Assembly: GCA_030247855.1 (NCBI GenBank)
Contig: JAPDRN010000076.1
Coordinates: forward strand, 113,738-177,737
Direction of reading: 5' to 3'
From: Knufia peltigerae
Taxonomy: Eukaryota; Ascomycota; Eurotiomycetes; Chaetothyriales; Trichomeriaceae
Length of the DNA: 64,000 nt
A program made the translations under genes and the position numbers. A model generated the notes under the pieces. The model saw only the letters and a list, made by a program, of their open reading frames with translations. It made no database searches and was not told the origin of the DNA. Below, one piece after another: positions 34,708 through 46,800 of this stretch. How positions within the stretch are numbered: the stretch's first letter is position 1; each line of letters starts with the position of its first letter.

Positions 34708-35273
34708 ATCGTCCCAAAGTATCTCGGTGGTATAACACAATGAACAAACGTTTCCGTAAGTTAGGTGATCACACAGACGATAAATGCTTTTTCCTTCACA
34801 ATTTGAATCAATTGTAAGAAACACACTCGCTGAGGAAAGGGGGGATCATGACTTTGTATTTGTTTCAGGCAAGCAGAAGATGTAAGCCCAGGATTTGACA
34901 CACGAGGTCGTATGCAATGCTCACACCCTCATCTTCCGTCTTCTTAAGCGAGTACTTCGTATCTTGGGGGCCAACTACCCACTTACTACGGAGAACTACG
35001 CTTAGCCGCAATGCCAGTGTCAGCATTTTCGTGATCAATGAGTTGGAATCTCCTTTTCATCAAAATTAAATCGGGCCGAAGACATTGGCTTCCTGCTTAC
35101 TGCCTCTGCATGGAATAAAGGTACTTTTTTTTCGATACGGACTCTGGCAAAGCCCAAGTCACCTTAATAAGGGCTGATGCCAAGCGCCGCGTCAAAAGTA
35201 CCAATAGCCAGCCCTTCCCTTGACTTGCTGTAATAATACACTTTTCGAGTAGTACCTAAACACCCAGACCGAA
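34708..35273. other. Intergenic region between P450 and SPT5
   Basis: It holds the P450 promoter and the SPT5 3' region. No gene, TATA box or repeat was recognised. Confidence 0.5.
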
Positions 35274-38200
35274 TCAATCCTCGTCGTCATCGTCTGCATA
35301 ACGCGGCCCTCCAGCGGCTGGTGTGGGTGCGTCGAATGCACCACTGGCATACGGTGTGGGTGCACTGGCTGCAGGCGTAGGAGCATCAAAACCGAGACGG
35401 TTGTGCGTGAGTGGATCCCTGTTCGCACCCTTTGCAAAATTCGGTGCTGGTGTCGGCGCATCTTGAGGACCGGCTCCTGGTGTCGGTGCACTGAGGTAAG
35501 GCGTGTAAGGGTCATCATCATAACGACCAGAAGCAGCCGGTGTAGGTGCAGACACGCCAGGTGTGGGAGCATCGTAGGGGCGTGCAGAAGGGGTAGGTGC
35601 CGAGGCTGCATTGCCAGGACCACCCCAAGCAGGTGTACGAGAGGATGAAGAACCATAAGCTGGAGTTCTCGAGCCAGCCGCAAAGGCATCGAACCCAGAA
35701 TTTCCCGAAGAGCTGAAGCCATGATCAGCTCCATATGGAGTCTTTGCACTCGCATTCCAAGCCGGTGTGCGGCTGCCGCTGGTGCCGTAGTTGCCTGCGC
35801 CGCCGTAAGAAGTCATGCCGCCACCGCCGTAGGATGTCTGTGATCCTGATGCTCCTTTCCACGCTGGAGTGCGCCCTGAGTCTAGGCCAGAACCGCCGGG
35901 ACCACCCCAAGCAGGTGTTCTTGACGAAGCACCCCATGCAGGAGTGCGACCGCCATCCATGACGCCGGCAGGAGTTCGCCCACCAAAGCCTCCATCGGGA
36001 ATACGAGATCCTGGTCCACCAGGGCCTGAGCGCATCGTTGGCGGACCACCTCGTTGTCGAATCCAATCCTCGTATCTCGTTTTACTCTGAGTGTTTGTGC
36101 TGGATATAGATTAGCATGGTCCGAACGGCTTACTTGGGTGATACGTACTCAACGATGGAAAGGTCAAATTTGTTCAGGTTGATGGTCTTATTTTTGGTCT
36201 GGAGTTCAAGTCGTGCTTCTCCGGCTGTCGTGTCTTTGACTATTGCGCGGTGACCTTTATAAGTACCTTTGTTGATGTGGACATGTCGTCCTTGAAGAGG
36301 GTCACGGCCGGGTCGTTGAGGTGGACCCATGGACATGTCTGGTCGCTTCATCTGTAAGGCAGGATTCATCTTCGTGAGATCTGTGGAAGGTGCAGTAATG
36401 CGGCCACCTTTTGCTGCGGTCGTGATCACATTTGTGCATCTCGATACCCAAATGCCAGAATTCTCAATTCCCAATTTGTTGTGTGCAAACACGTATCCTC
36501 GATGAATGTGCAATATGGTTCCACTCTTACCCTCGCCACCAGATTCACGGACAACATCGCCCACTCGGATCTCGGAACCGTTCTTGTCTGTAGCCACGGC
36601 ATTCCTGCGAGTCTCAATCTTGTGAATCTGTGAGGGCATCCTCGTTGTGAGCGAGCCGTTCTGGTCCAAGAGTCGTACCGATTCACGGTCGGCTTTGATG
36701 ACACAGCCAACTGTGGTAGGACTGTTCACCGGTTAGCAGAGACCACCAGACTTTCTCAGGTGGAGACTTACTCGATCTGTACCAGTTCCTGAACATCAAA
36801 TTTACTTGTTCCTGCACCTCCGCTGCCGCCATCCGTAGCTTCTCGAAGATCTCTGCTAAAAACAGTGATCTCCTCGTTACTAGTGTTGGTAAGGACAGTG
36901 ACCTTGTCGTCTTTGATGCGAAGGACCATTCCCACTTCGTCACGATACTTGCTTCCTCCAATGATCTTAACATTGTCGCCTTCTCTGAAGCGTTTCCGTA
37001 AGCCCTTTACTGGCACCTCGACAAGCTGGCTGGCTAGTTCTCCTTCGGACACCATGATGGAAACGATGTTACCCTTGACAGCCTCTGTTCTGCCTACGAT
37101 ACCTCTCTGCTCACCCTCATAAACTTCAACTTCATCGCCAGGAAGAAAGCTGCCTTCTGCTGTTGTGTTGCGGAGACTGTGCGCGAGGGACTCCAGATCC
37201 AGAGTTTCGGTACCGTCGGCCGCAGTTTTTGTCAGTTTCGTGATCTCGTCCAACCTCGGGTTCACATTCTCGGTTGTAAGGTGCTGCAGTTTGAAGTCTT
37301 TGATCAAGAAGCCGTCCTCATACTGGTCGCCCTTATAGGTCCAGCTCTTATTGGAAAGACCACGGTTCTGCTGCATAAATCTATCATGCTTTTTTCTTGC
37401 TTCGGCCTCGTTGAATAATCGTTGAGGCGGTCGATTGGCAATACTGCTTCCGACACCAAATGCATTCGGACGCTTGCGCTTGGCGTCTGGGCCGAGTGGA
37501 CGCGTAAGATCCTCATCCGCACCGTACGCGAGTCGAGGGACAAGTCGGACAGTCACATCGAGACCGTTGGATTCGACAGCTTCTATCATACCCAGATCGC
37601 CCTGGTACAATCCGCGCTTTATGCGAACGTAGCCACCGACTTCAAGCTCTTTACTCTTAGTAACTCTCAAGAGGTCGGGCATTTCTTTGACAGGGACCAG
37701 GTTCATCTTCGATCTTGGGTAAACATCAGGAACGTTTGCGAGCGCGTCGTCGACATCCACCTTCTGTCGAGCTTCGACAAAGATGTATCCCGCCATAGGG
37801 CCATCGCCACGCTCAAACGCAGAGCAGATCCGTAACGGTTTGCGACTGTTCTGACTCTCGAAGAATTTCTTCATGAGCCTGCTGATGATCTCGCGCTCCT
37901 TCCCGGCTTTGCACCTAACACCCCAGATGCTCGGATCGTTGACATCAGGCATCAAGAGATTTTGTGGCACAAAGGAAGTATTGCTGAGAGCTGCGGTTGT
38001 TCTACGTCCGTATCTTTCCTTGTAAGCTGCAGCCTGCTTTTCCGCGTCCATAGAGGCCTCGAGTTGTCGTTGTCGGTCCAGCTCTCTGTGTCTGGCGTCG
38101 TCCTGATCAGCTTCCGGCGGGATGTCATCGTCCGGGTGGGTGTCTTGGATGAATTCGGGACCTAGGTCGTCCTCATCGGCTTCGATCTCATCGTCGTCCT

Positions 38201-38651
38201 CGTCAACTTCGGCCTCTTCTTCGAAGAATTGGTTCAGGCCTCGTCTCCTGCGCTTTCGAGGTCGGCTTGCGACTGCGTCCTCATCTTCGTCCTCGTCTTC
38301 TTCATCCTCTTCGTCGTCGTTCCCGTTAAGGTCTTCACCCTCGCCTTCGTCATCCTCGTCGTTATCTGCTTTTGCGTCGGCATCCGCGTCGGCGTCGGCG
38401 TCGGCGTCTTCGTCATCGTCCTCCTCCACGACTTTGGGTTTTCTGGCAGGCGAAGATGACCGGTTTCCATTCGTTCTGGATCGCCGTTCATCTTCGGAAT
38501 CACTGGCGTCTCGTTTCGCAATTTGTGGCTTTGAGTCTACCGCATCATCTTCGGCGTCGGAGCCAGCCTCGACCCCCGGGTTGAAGTCGTTGTCAGACTC
38601 CTCATCATCTCCACCAAAATCTTGATTGAGCCACGATTGACCCGAAGCCAT
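35274..38651 (-). CDS. SPT5: Transcription elongation factor SPT5
   Basis: Three exons (38651-36772, 36721-36134, 36084-35274) give 1092 aa. Residues 1-190 are extremely acidic and include an Asp-Ala run (DADADADADA) encoded by a GACGCC-type microsatellite. A NusG N-terminal domain spans about 240-330 (SIWGVRCKAGKEREIISRLM). Several KOW domains follow (GGYVRIKRGLYQGDLGMIEA, LPGDEVEVYEGEQRGIVGRT, FREGDNVKIIGGSKYRDEVG, IRVGDVVRESGGEGKSGTIL, QGRHVHINKGTYKGHRAIVK). The C-terminal region has SRTPAWG-type repeats then APTP-type repeats and ends DDDDED. SPT5 with SPT4 binds RNA polymerase II as DSIF and controls pausing, elongation and RNA processing. The last intron is placed at 49 bp (acceptor CAGAG); an earlier in-frame AG would leave a 34-bp intron, too short to be likely. 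Confidence 0.95.
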
Positions 38652-39555
38652 GTCTGCTTCTTGCCACGGGAAACTTCCCAAGATAGAACCAAGATTGCGG
38701 TGAGTGATTGCTTGCGCCGCGTAGAGAGATGGTATTGGATGGCAGGGTCAAGCCAAAGATGAAGTTAAATGGCTCGCCAGAAGTTTCGAGCTGTTGTTTG
38801 GATCCCGTGAAGCGCGAGTGCAGATGCCACCTGCGCTCGCCATAGTTGCCCGAAGAGATGGATTTTGTAACCACGTGACCGTCGCCTTTCTTTCACGTTC
38901 AAGGTCACTCACTCGTTCTTCACTTGATACATCATAATGAATACATAGTCTTTGTGAGTATTGGACAATCATAGATGAGTGGCTACCATGGTTGTCACTG
39001 TTACAGATGCATGATTCTATCAGTGACGGTGCTACATACTACAATCCAGACTAAACTCGTCATCATATCCTGGAATATTTAATCTCCCTTTGCGCGAGAT
39101 GAGATCTCGATCGCCTGAGTTCACACATTGCGACAGTCAAGAACACAGAGTCACTTATAATCGACACTGATGCTGTATTCGGGCTTCTGCCGCAGAAAGA
39201 GTCTGCTCAGTTGTCCAAATACCCAACCATTCGAATTATGTTAACGAGGTGCTTCTCACTTGCATTGAGTCGAGTCCGGGGAGTAAGTACCAATAACACT
39301 ATCCGATGAACACATTGAAGGTGGAAAAGAGGAATTCAGGCAATTGCCAGGGCTTAATATTGCCAAAAGGGCCGGGTTGGCTGTACGCATTGGTGGTACA
39401 GAAATTTGACAACGAGACATCAAAGCATTGGAAAAAGGCGCATACTCCTTCAATCTTTCGCATGAATCCATTGTATCCTACAAATCCCACCATGCAGTGC
39501 TCATTCTCGTTTTGCAAGTTTCATTTCGTAACCACCTCAGGTCTTTTATGTCTTA
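38652..39555. other. Intergenic region between SPT5 and DAHP synthase
   Basis: This 0.9-kb stretch holds the SPT5 promoter and the DAHP synthase 3' end. The small open frames are without features. Confidence 0.5.
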
Positions 39556-41085
39556 CTACTTCGTCTGCCTCTTCTCCGTAGCCTCCCTGTAAAACCCAGC
39601 AACCAAAAATGCCAATTCAAGCGCCTGCTTTTCGTTCAACCTGGGGTCACAGAATGTCGTATAGTTCAAACTCAGGTCCTCTTCAGTCAGTTCCTCGGCA
39701 CCACCGACACACTCGGTCACGGCCTCGCCGGTCAATTCCAGATGCACTCCACCGAGATAGCTGGACATGGATCGATGAATTGTCAAGGCTTGTTTCAACT
39801 CTGACAAGATGTCACTGAACCGTCGAGTTTTGAAAGTCGTCGTTCCGTTCGTAGATGTGCCGTCGGTGCTGGGGCCTGTGACGGTGGCGTTGCGGCCGTT
39901 TCCGTGCATGGGATCACATTGCCAGACCACCGTATCTCTATGCGCCGACGCCTGCACCGCTCGAATATGCCCCGGAAGGTGAGCAGCGATCTTGTCGTGG
40001 CCATAACGAGTGATCAAGACAATCTTTCCGACTTCGTGTCCAGGATTGAGGATGTCGAGCAGAGGCACCAGGTCAGTGGCCGGCATGCTGGGTCCCACCT
40101 TGACACCGATTGGATTGGCGATGCCTCGGAAGAACTCAACATGGGAATGTGTCAGTTGGCGGGTTCGATCGCCGATCCAGATGAAGTGCGCCGAAGTGTC
40201 GTAATAGCCCTTCGTCGGCGGTAAAGGTGGTGGCAGCTGTGTCGGTAGAGAGGTTTTTCGGTGTTTGTTTGGTGATGCAACAGGTTTCGAAGGCAGGGCA
40301 GGTGGCGCCGCGTTGGAGGGGTGCTTGAACAATCGAGTGAGAGATTGCTCGTACTCGAGTAACAGCCCCTCGTGAGACGTGAACAAGTCGACAGTCTCCA
40401 GACCTCCGCCAGTGTCGAGACCTATCGTGTGCATCATGTCAAGAGTGTCCGTGATTCGCTCGACGATTGCCTGGTAATGATCTCGAACGGTGGGATCCCG
40501 AACGTGCCCGAGACTCCAGTCTAGAGGGGCATGCAGATCAGCCAAGCCCGAGGAGAGTGCGGCTCTCAGGTAGTTCTGTGTCGCCGCAGAGTGGAAGTAC
40601 GCGTCGACGAGTCTTTTGGGATCGGGTTCGCGGGCAACAGGATCCGGCTCGTAGCTATTGAGAATGTCTCCTCGAAAGCTGGGCATCGTAACCCCGTCGA
40701 TGGTTTCCATGGGCGAGGACCGCGGCTTTGCGTACTGACCAGCCATCCTCGCCACACGTACAACCTTCTTTTTCGCGCCGTAGATGAGGACCAGGGACAT
40801 TTGCAGTAACAGCTTCACCTTGGCTTCGATCATGTCTTGATTGCAGTAATCGAACAGCTCTGCGCAGTCACCACCCTGAAGCAGGAAGGCATTGCCCTGG
40901 GCGACCTCACGCAATTCATTCTTCAGTCTCACAATCTCTCTCGGCGTCACCAGAGGTGGGAGCGTGTTCAGCTTGCTAACGGCGTGGTCGAAGGAAGCCG
41001 TGTCTTTGTAGGCGACAGACTGTACTATGGGTCTCCCTTTCCAGCTTGATGGTGACCAGACACCTGGTTCTTCATTCCGCGCCAT
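39556..41085 (-). CDS. Class II (plant-type) DAHP synthase
   Basis: One exon encodes 509 aa. The enzyme condenses phosphoenolpyruvate and erythrose 4-phosphate to 3-deoxy-D-arabino-heptulosonate 7-phosphate, the first step of the shikimate pathway. Class II signatures are clear: LLQGGDCAELFDYCN (metal Cys), RVARMAGQYAKPRSS, DLFTSHEGLLLEYEQSLTR, HFIWIGDRTRQLTHSHVEFF, NPIGVKVGPS and CDPMHGN. An insert of about 40 residues, rich in Pro, Lys and Ser, sits between the LEYEQSLTRLF helix and the YYDTSAHFIWIG strand, and a second Thr/Gly-rich insert follows CDPMHGNGRNATV. No transit peptide is evident, consistent with a cytosolic fungal enzyme. The gene is head-to-head with the HYPK-like gene (381 bp apart). 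Confidence 0.95.
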   Translation of the reverse strand: MARNEEPGVWSPSSWKGRPIVQSVAYKDTASFDHAVSKLNTLPPLVTPREIVRLKNELREVAQGNAFLLQGGDCAELFDYCNQDMIEAKVKLLLQMSLVLIYGAKKKVVRVARMAGQYAKPRSSPMETIDGVTMPSFRGDILNSYEPDPVAREPDPKRLVDAYFHSAATQNYLRAALSSGLADLHAPLDWSLGHVRDPTVRDHYQAIVERITDTLDMMHTIGLDTGGGLETVDLFTSHEGLLLEYEQSLTRLFKHPSNAAPPALPSKPVASPNKHRKTSLPTQLPPPLPPTKGYYDTSAHFIWIGDRTRQLTHSHVEFFRGIANPIGVKVGPSMPATDLVPLLDILNPGHEVGKIVLITRYGHDKIAAHLPGHIRAVQASAHRDTVVWQCDPMHGNGRNATVTGPSTDGTSTNGTTTFKTRRFSDILSELKQALTIHRSMSSYLGGVHLELTGEAVTECVGGAEELTEEDLSLNYTTFCDPRLNEKQALELAFLVAGFYREATEKRQTK

Positions 41086-41466
41086 GTCCCAGCAACTCCG
41101 TACGGCGGGGCGCCTGTGCGTGATTCGATGAAGCGTGGAAATACCAGATGTGAGGTAGCCTTCGATTAACTGAAAGAGTTGTCACGACAGGGAAACCGCT
41201 TCTGAACTCGAGCCTTTCGATTATGTCTTCAATACATGTATTATATTATAATTAGTCTTCTCAAAAGCGGTTTATGAAGGTTTGTAACCGAGTGTTTTGA
41301 TCAAGAAAATTCGACGTATGACTCTGCGTGTCCAAGGGAGACTCTGATGTTACATTTGGCACCATTCCCCTTTCGGATTTTATGTGTTCAAGTGTTTATT
41401 CCACAACCACTCTTGGTCCACTTGTTCTTCTGATCTCTGCCACCACTGAACAGCATCCTCATCACA
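41086..41466. promoter_or_regulatory. Divergent promoter region DAHP synthase / HYPK-like
   Basis: A 381-bp gap lies between two divergent start codons. A block of TATTATAT-like AT-rich sequence at about 41235-41255 could serve as a TATA-like element for either gene. Confidence 0.4.
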
Positions 41467-41958
41467 ATGGCTGAACCAATTCCGTCGGCCACTGCAGCTG
41501 CAGATGCTGGCGACGATGAGACCGCCCAAAATCTCCCCGCCAACGCCGAAGATCGCAAGGCCGCAGCTGCGCTCAATGCGCTCAATGCAACCGGCATGTC
41601 GCAAGAGAATGGAGAAAGTGCCAGCAAAGGTCCTTCGGCGGCTGACCAAGAGGCACTGGGAAAGGCTATGTCGAGGTTAGAAATAGCAAGTGGCGTGAGC
41701 AAGAAGAAGGAGGATACCAAGAAGACCGAGGCGAAGAAAGAGGTGGAAACCAAGAAGAAGATCAAGGTTGCTTCAGAAGATGTCAACTTCCTGGTATGTT
41801 GCTGCATACTACTCGTTACAAGTCGTATACTCATACTCTGATTGCAGGTTGAAGAATTGGACCTCTCAAAGAACAAAGCTACAGAATTGCTACGGTCTCA
41901 TGAAGGCGACGCAACCCTGGCTGTCAGGGCCTTTATCGCCCCTTCAGTCAAAGTCTGA
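41467..41958 (+). CDS. HYPK-like protein (NACA-UBA domain)
   Basis: Two exons (41467-41793, 41848-41958) with a 54-bp intron give 145 aa. The N-terminal 60 residues are Ala-rich and disordered. A Lys/Glu helix follows (KKKEDTKKTEAKKEVETKKK). The C-terminus is a nascent-polypeptide-associated UBA domain: VASEDVNFLVEELDLSKNKA then ATELLRSHEGDATLAVRAFI. This order matches HYPK, the ribosome-associated regulator that binds the N-terminal acetyltransferase NatA. The alternative, NAC-alpha itself, is excluded because no NAC domain precedes the UBA. Confidence 0.85.
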
Positions 41959-42765
41959 GGCATGAGGCCATCACGTTGCTCGAGAGACATACGAGTGTAC
42001 AGTTCTGTACATCCTGGAAGGCACGCCCTATCGTCTGTCGGCCGATGGTAACTCACGAGATGTCTCATCACTTCGAAAGACTGCTTTGAAAGATCTTGAT
42101 TGCCCTCAGACAGACTGTATATGGGAAGTTCAAATTGAACATGCGAGTCGTCTAGATCAAAGACAATACAAAGGCTGCAGCGTCGAGGCTATGTCACCAA
42201 CAAGGAAACTGGTCATGGTACTTGGAAATATTGCTCTTTGGCAGGGACAAGCAAAGCAGCCGCTGATCGAGCCGTCGAGTCTTGCGCAGGCCTCACTCAA
42301 ACTTCGCTGTCCAATGTTCTGTGATCGCCACAGCACCTTGGTGCAATAGGGTCCCCAGCAAGCAAGCGGTAAGCAGCACCAGGCTTCGTGCTCGGCCGAG
42401 TTTTGGGCCCCTCTTCGATTCCAGCGCCCGGCTCTTCTTCGGCTTATATAGATTTCCAAGATGTCATGTAAAGTCTTCTCACGAGGTACAACCGTGATCC
42501 CACTTTCTCCGTATCTAAAACCAATGAGTAGTTTGTCGAGCGCTGGTTGACATGGCCCGCTATAATAAATTACAGCAACTTGGACCCGGAGTGAGTCCGT
42601 TGTGGCCGGTCTTGGCAAAGCTGCCGGCACGATGATATAATTTGACTTGCTCCGTCATCGACGTCCCAACGGCGGAAGCGCCAGACACCAACTCAGAATC
42701 TTGAGACTAGGTGGACAAGCTTGCTCAAACCGAAAAATCCAACATCTAGCCACGAGCTTGAAGCG
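41959..42765. other. Intergenic region, no gene seen
   Basis: The 0.8-kb gap between HYPK-like and lactonase genes has no recognised element. A minus-strand open frame at 42157-42630 lacks features. Confidence 0.5.
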
Positions 42766-43868
42766 ATGGGAATGCAAGAGTGGACCGTGAAGGAGGTCAG
42801 TCGGTTCACCATGGACGACTTGAATTTCAATGCTTACCTCTGGCCAGGCGTACTACCCGTCAAAATGTAGTCTGGGCGAAGGTCCGTATTACACCCCAGA
42901 GCGACATGAGCTCCGATATATGGTTCGTTCTCAGAATTGCATCAACATGCGCTCAAATATGTGTTCTGTGGCACTGAGTCATGACGTAGGACATCAATAA
43001 CAGGAAGCTGTTCATAATCGACTTGAACAAGGGCCCGGATTCGGTCAGGATACTTGACACAAAGATGCCAATTGGCGTCACGGCGAATATCGACGGTGTA
43101 GATTCTTCAGAGGTCATTCTGGCAGGGGCAAAGGACGGCGTCACCAAGTTCAACCTGAAAACTCAGGAGCATGAATATGTGGCCAAGTACTGGAGTGGTC
43201 CAGATGCCGAGGATAAAACCAGAAGGTAAGGGTCGACGGCCTTCCATAGGGAGCATAGCTAAGAGCGATCGTTGAGAATGCGTTCAAATGACGGTGCCGT
43301 CGACACCCAAGGTCGATTCTGGGTCGAAGCCTTTGTTGACCCTGAGATTGCTGAACTTACCGAAGAAGGCTGTCTGTTCCGACTTGACCATGACGGCACG
43401 CTACGAACGATGCACGACCACATGACCATTCCCAATGGTATTACCTGGAATGCCGACGACAACAAGATGTTCCTTACCGACTCGCCACCAGGTGACGTGT
43501 TCGAGTTTGACTACGATCCCAAGACCGGAGATATTTCCAACAAAAGACTGTTCTTCCACCTCGATGAAGCTGCGCAAGGAGTTCATCCCGACGGTCACGC
43601 CATGGATGTTGAGGGTAACATCTGGCATGCTTGCTACGGAGGCTCCAAAGTCATTCGCATCTCACCGAAAGGAGAAATTACTGGAGTAATTCACCTGCCC
43701 ACACGCAACATTACCTGCCCTACCTTCGCCGACACAGAGCTGTTCATCACTAGTGCAAAAGAGGCCGAGCCTGAAAAGTTCCCAAAATCTGCCAAATTTG
43801 CGGGCAATTTGTTCAAGGTGGATGTCGGTATCAAGGGTATGCCGAAGTACCCGGCTCGCTTGAGGTAG
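42766..43868 (+). CDS. SMP-30/gluconolactonase-like lactonase
   Basis: Four exons (42766-42795, 42848-42922, 42990-43225, 43277-43868) give 310 aa. The first two are tiny (10 and 25 codons); splicing builds KEAYYPSKCSLGEGPYYTPE, the expected N-terminal blade, and RRMRSNDGAVDTQGRFW. Metal-ligand positions of the SMP-30 beta-propeller are visible: Glu in LGEGPYY, Asn in IPNGITWNADDNKMF and Asp in HPDGHAMDVEG. Family members hydrolyse sugar or aromatic lactones with a divalent metal. No signal peptide is seen, so it is probably cytosolic. The second donor (GTTCGT) is weak but fits. The role could be in pentose or gluconate use; that is inference. Confidence 0.88.
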
Positions 43869-46800
43869 ACTCTTGCTTGAAATCCTTGTATGCTTCTAGA
43901 AGGAGAACGAGCGATGGACAGAATCGAAATCATTTATTGAGAAATTGAAATTCATCCTTGTCCCGGCGTCTAGCCATCTGCTGCCGCCATCCGGTTTAGG
44001 ACATCAAGATGTCATAGCCACCCGATTTGATTCGAACAATTTCGCGCGAATTGCCAGGAGGCCTCTTGTCCTCAATTTCACTGGTGCCGTCAAGGATATG
44101 CTGGCAGTGTAGGGCTGCGCCTCGAAAAGACTATCGGATGCCGGACATTGTAGGTCACGAGCTGGTGCATCTCGGGCGAGAAGTGACTCGGAGCCTCTGG
44201 GGCTGGCCTATTTCGTCAACAGCGAAACAAGCGAGAAACAAATTCTGGGTTGCCGATAATCATTTCAAAGCCTGGTGGTGGATGATTGAGGTATCAAGTT
44301 GGTCACAAGGACCAATCTCTCGGAAGGCCGTTCCAGATGCTTTTGAGACTAGGGGCTGTGAATACCAGTTCTGGGAAAGCATGGAACATTTGATGTTTCT
44401 CGAAGGTGTTGGCGGGCCACGAGCGGCGCAGGGCTGAGCTTTAGCGAAATTGAGGATCGCTGGCGAGCTTCGGCTGAGTAGCATGAGAGCTGCACCATAC
44501 TGTATCGTAATGACGGCTGGCGTACGGAGTACTCAGTCCATATAAGTCATGCTGTGCTTTGCTCTGGTATACACAGTCATTTCAACAGTGGTTTGTATTG
44601 ACCACGACCAACAATGGCAGACCAGGGGGGTCTGTTCCAGCATGTCAAGTAGTGTCTGTGATACCATGGTACATGTAAAGCTATTGCATCAGGGGGTATG
44701 GAGTACGGGTACCCGGAGTGCATCATTCATCATCTTTGTTTCCATGATCTTCCCAGTGCTCGGTTAAAGAGGCTGGACGTTGATCACTTTCATCTCTCCG
44801 GAACATCGTCCGTATCGCTCAGCTGTCGTCAGTGACGTGGACCGGTCAATTACTCAAAGCAGTCCTGAATCGGAGGAGGGTTGCAAGCGAGGTTGGATTG
44901 TCCTCGTCTGTTCACAAGAATCAAGGCAAAGTTGTCATGTGTAGGAAAGTGCGACATTCAAGGGTTGGATGAAGCCCACATATCGACGGAAGTCTCGCGT
45001 ATGGTACCATAGTGTTGGCATTAGCCCAGAGCCCGGAGAATGGGCTCCTTCGGTCGATGTGTCTGGTGTGGTGTGGCCGAAACCCCAGCAATTTAAATGC
45101 TTTGTAGCTCAGAATCCTTGTACTCCGTATCGCTAGCTAGCTTGGCCTCGAAATCATTTCATCTCTCTGTGCCTTTTGATTTCGTCATTTGGCGAGGTTG
45201 TTTTCTGTAAGAACTGTACTCGTAAGATGGAACTGATCGTGTGTCGTCTATCGTCTGGAGCCAAATGTTTGCCTGGAAATTAGATTTGCGTCAATTCCTG
45301 GTGCTGTGCTACTGTAGGTCCGGAGTATTGTACCTTGCATCGCTGCCCCTAGTCGCAGATTACAGGGATGGTGCCCTCGGCGAAAGCCTTGCTTGGGAGC
45401 ACTACTCCGTCCCTAGCAGCCCGTGTGTTACTCCCCCTCCTCCTCTCAGTGGGCTCCTGGCTGTGTCTCTGCGTCATCCACCAACACGGACATGGACGAC
45501 GCCTCTCTCCCCCCGGTGCCCCTGACGGTTGACGCCATGGCATGGATACCTGGAGGGACGAAATCTGCACGCTCGCTTCCCACGTGGTTCGTTTCCCTCA
45601 GGCTCTGACCTTGTTCCTTGCAACACATCGTGTTCTGAAGATATTCGCAAGCTCCAATTTCGCGAGGGATGGTTCTAGAAGCAATATCCCTGTAAAGGTC
45701 GAAGCAAGAGTCATTGGCCATGCAATTTCTGAATTTACTCGCGGATCCCTCACACCGGTAATGTTGAAATCATTCGCTTTCTGTACAGTACAGTCCCTGA
45801 AAAGCCACTCCGAAAACGACGACATTAAACAATTCAAGCATCCACACCTCTCCAAAAGAGACCCTTTGGAACAAATCTCTAGAGCACACCGGGTGAATAA
45901 CGAACGATGATCGGTCTCATGTCACCCACCATCGACTTTGCTAATTTGCAAATGAATCATTAAATTGGCACACAGATACTCGCACTTGTGAGCGTAGAAC
46001 CTTATCATGATGCATCACCGTACCAAAGCGGGTATGTTCAGCCGACCAAGACCTCCCGCTGCAAGTAGAGAGAGACCCTGGACGAATGTAGGCTTTGATG
46101 GCGTGCTAAATCAGCCATTGTACCGTGTACTGTATGTATCATGGCGAGCCACTCTCGCAGATCTTCCACTAAGATGTCCCACATGTAGAGCCGGGGCAGA
46201 ATTAGTAAAGAATCGTCGCTCCATCGATTCATGAGCTTCTCTTTCGGTTGTGACGATCACGGCTATGACACGGTTTCCAAGTCGCAGTTAAACCTTCATG
46301 AGAAGAAGGTGTGATGTTCAGGGTGGGCTTCTACAGCCCCAATTTTGAGAATTGGAATAGCCTTCTTGCGGACGCTTTGATCAAACATCAACAACGTAAC
46401 AAGCAATGACGATTCGATTTGCCTTTAACAATCCGGGTCAAAATTGAAGATTAGATCGTGTCTCTAGACCCAAAGGACCTGGGGTGGGGGTCGAAGCGTG
46501 TATCAACTCGGCTCGTTACCCATGGCTCAGCGAGCCACGGAGTACGGAGTATATAATGATGGACCGATGTAGTGAAGATCCCTGTCAGCTCTGGCAAGGC
46601 GAACACATCAAGAACATAACCTGCACCAAATTTGTTGTGGATCAAGGTCCATTATTGTTTGACTCATACCTTCTGGAAGGGTAGTCCGGGATAGAATCAT
46701 TGCTGTGACGAGGCTCGTAGGCTTCATCAAACGCTATGGTCGCGAAGAAGGAAGGACCATACTATCGAGAGCTGGCAATTACATTTCTGGTCTGAAGCAA

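Noticed and set aside
38122..38625. Ser-rich 167-codon plus-strand frame
   Set aside because: It is the complement of the acidic N-terminus of SPT5; Asp/Glu codons read as Ser/Val/Leu on the other strand.
44020..44045. Minus-strand TTCGAAT B-box-like word
   Set aside because: The stem is only partly paired and no cloverleaf could be built.
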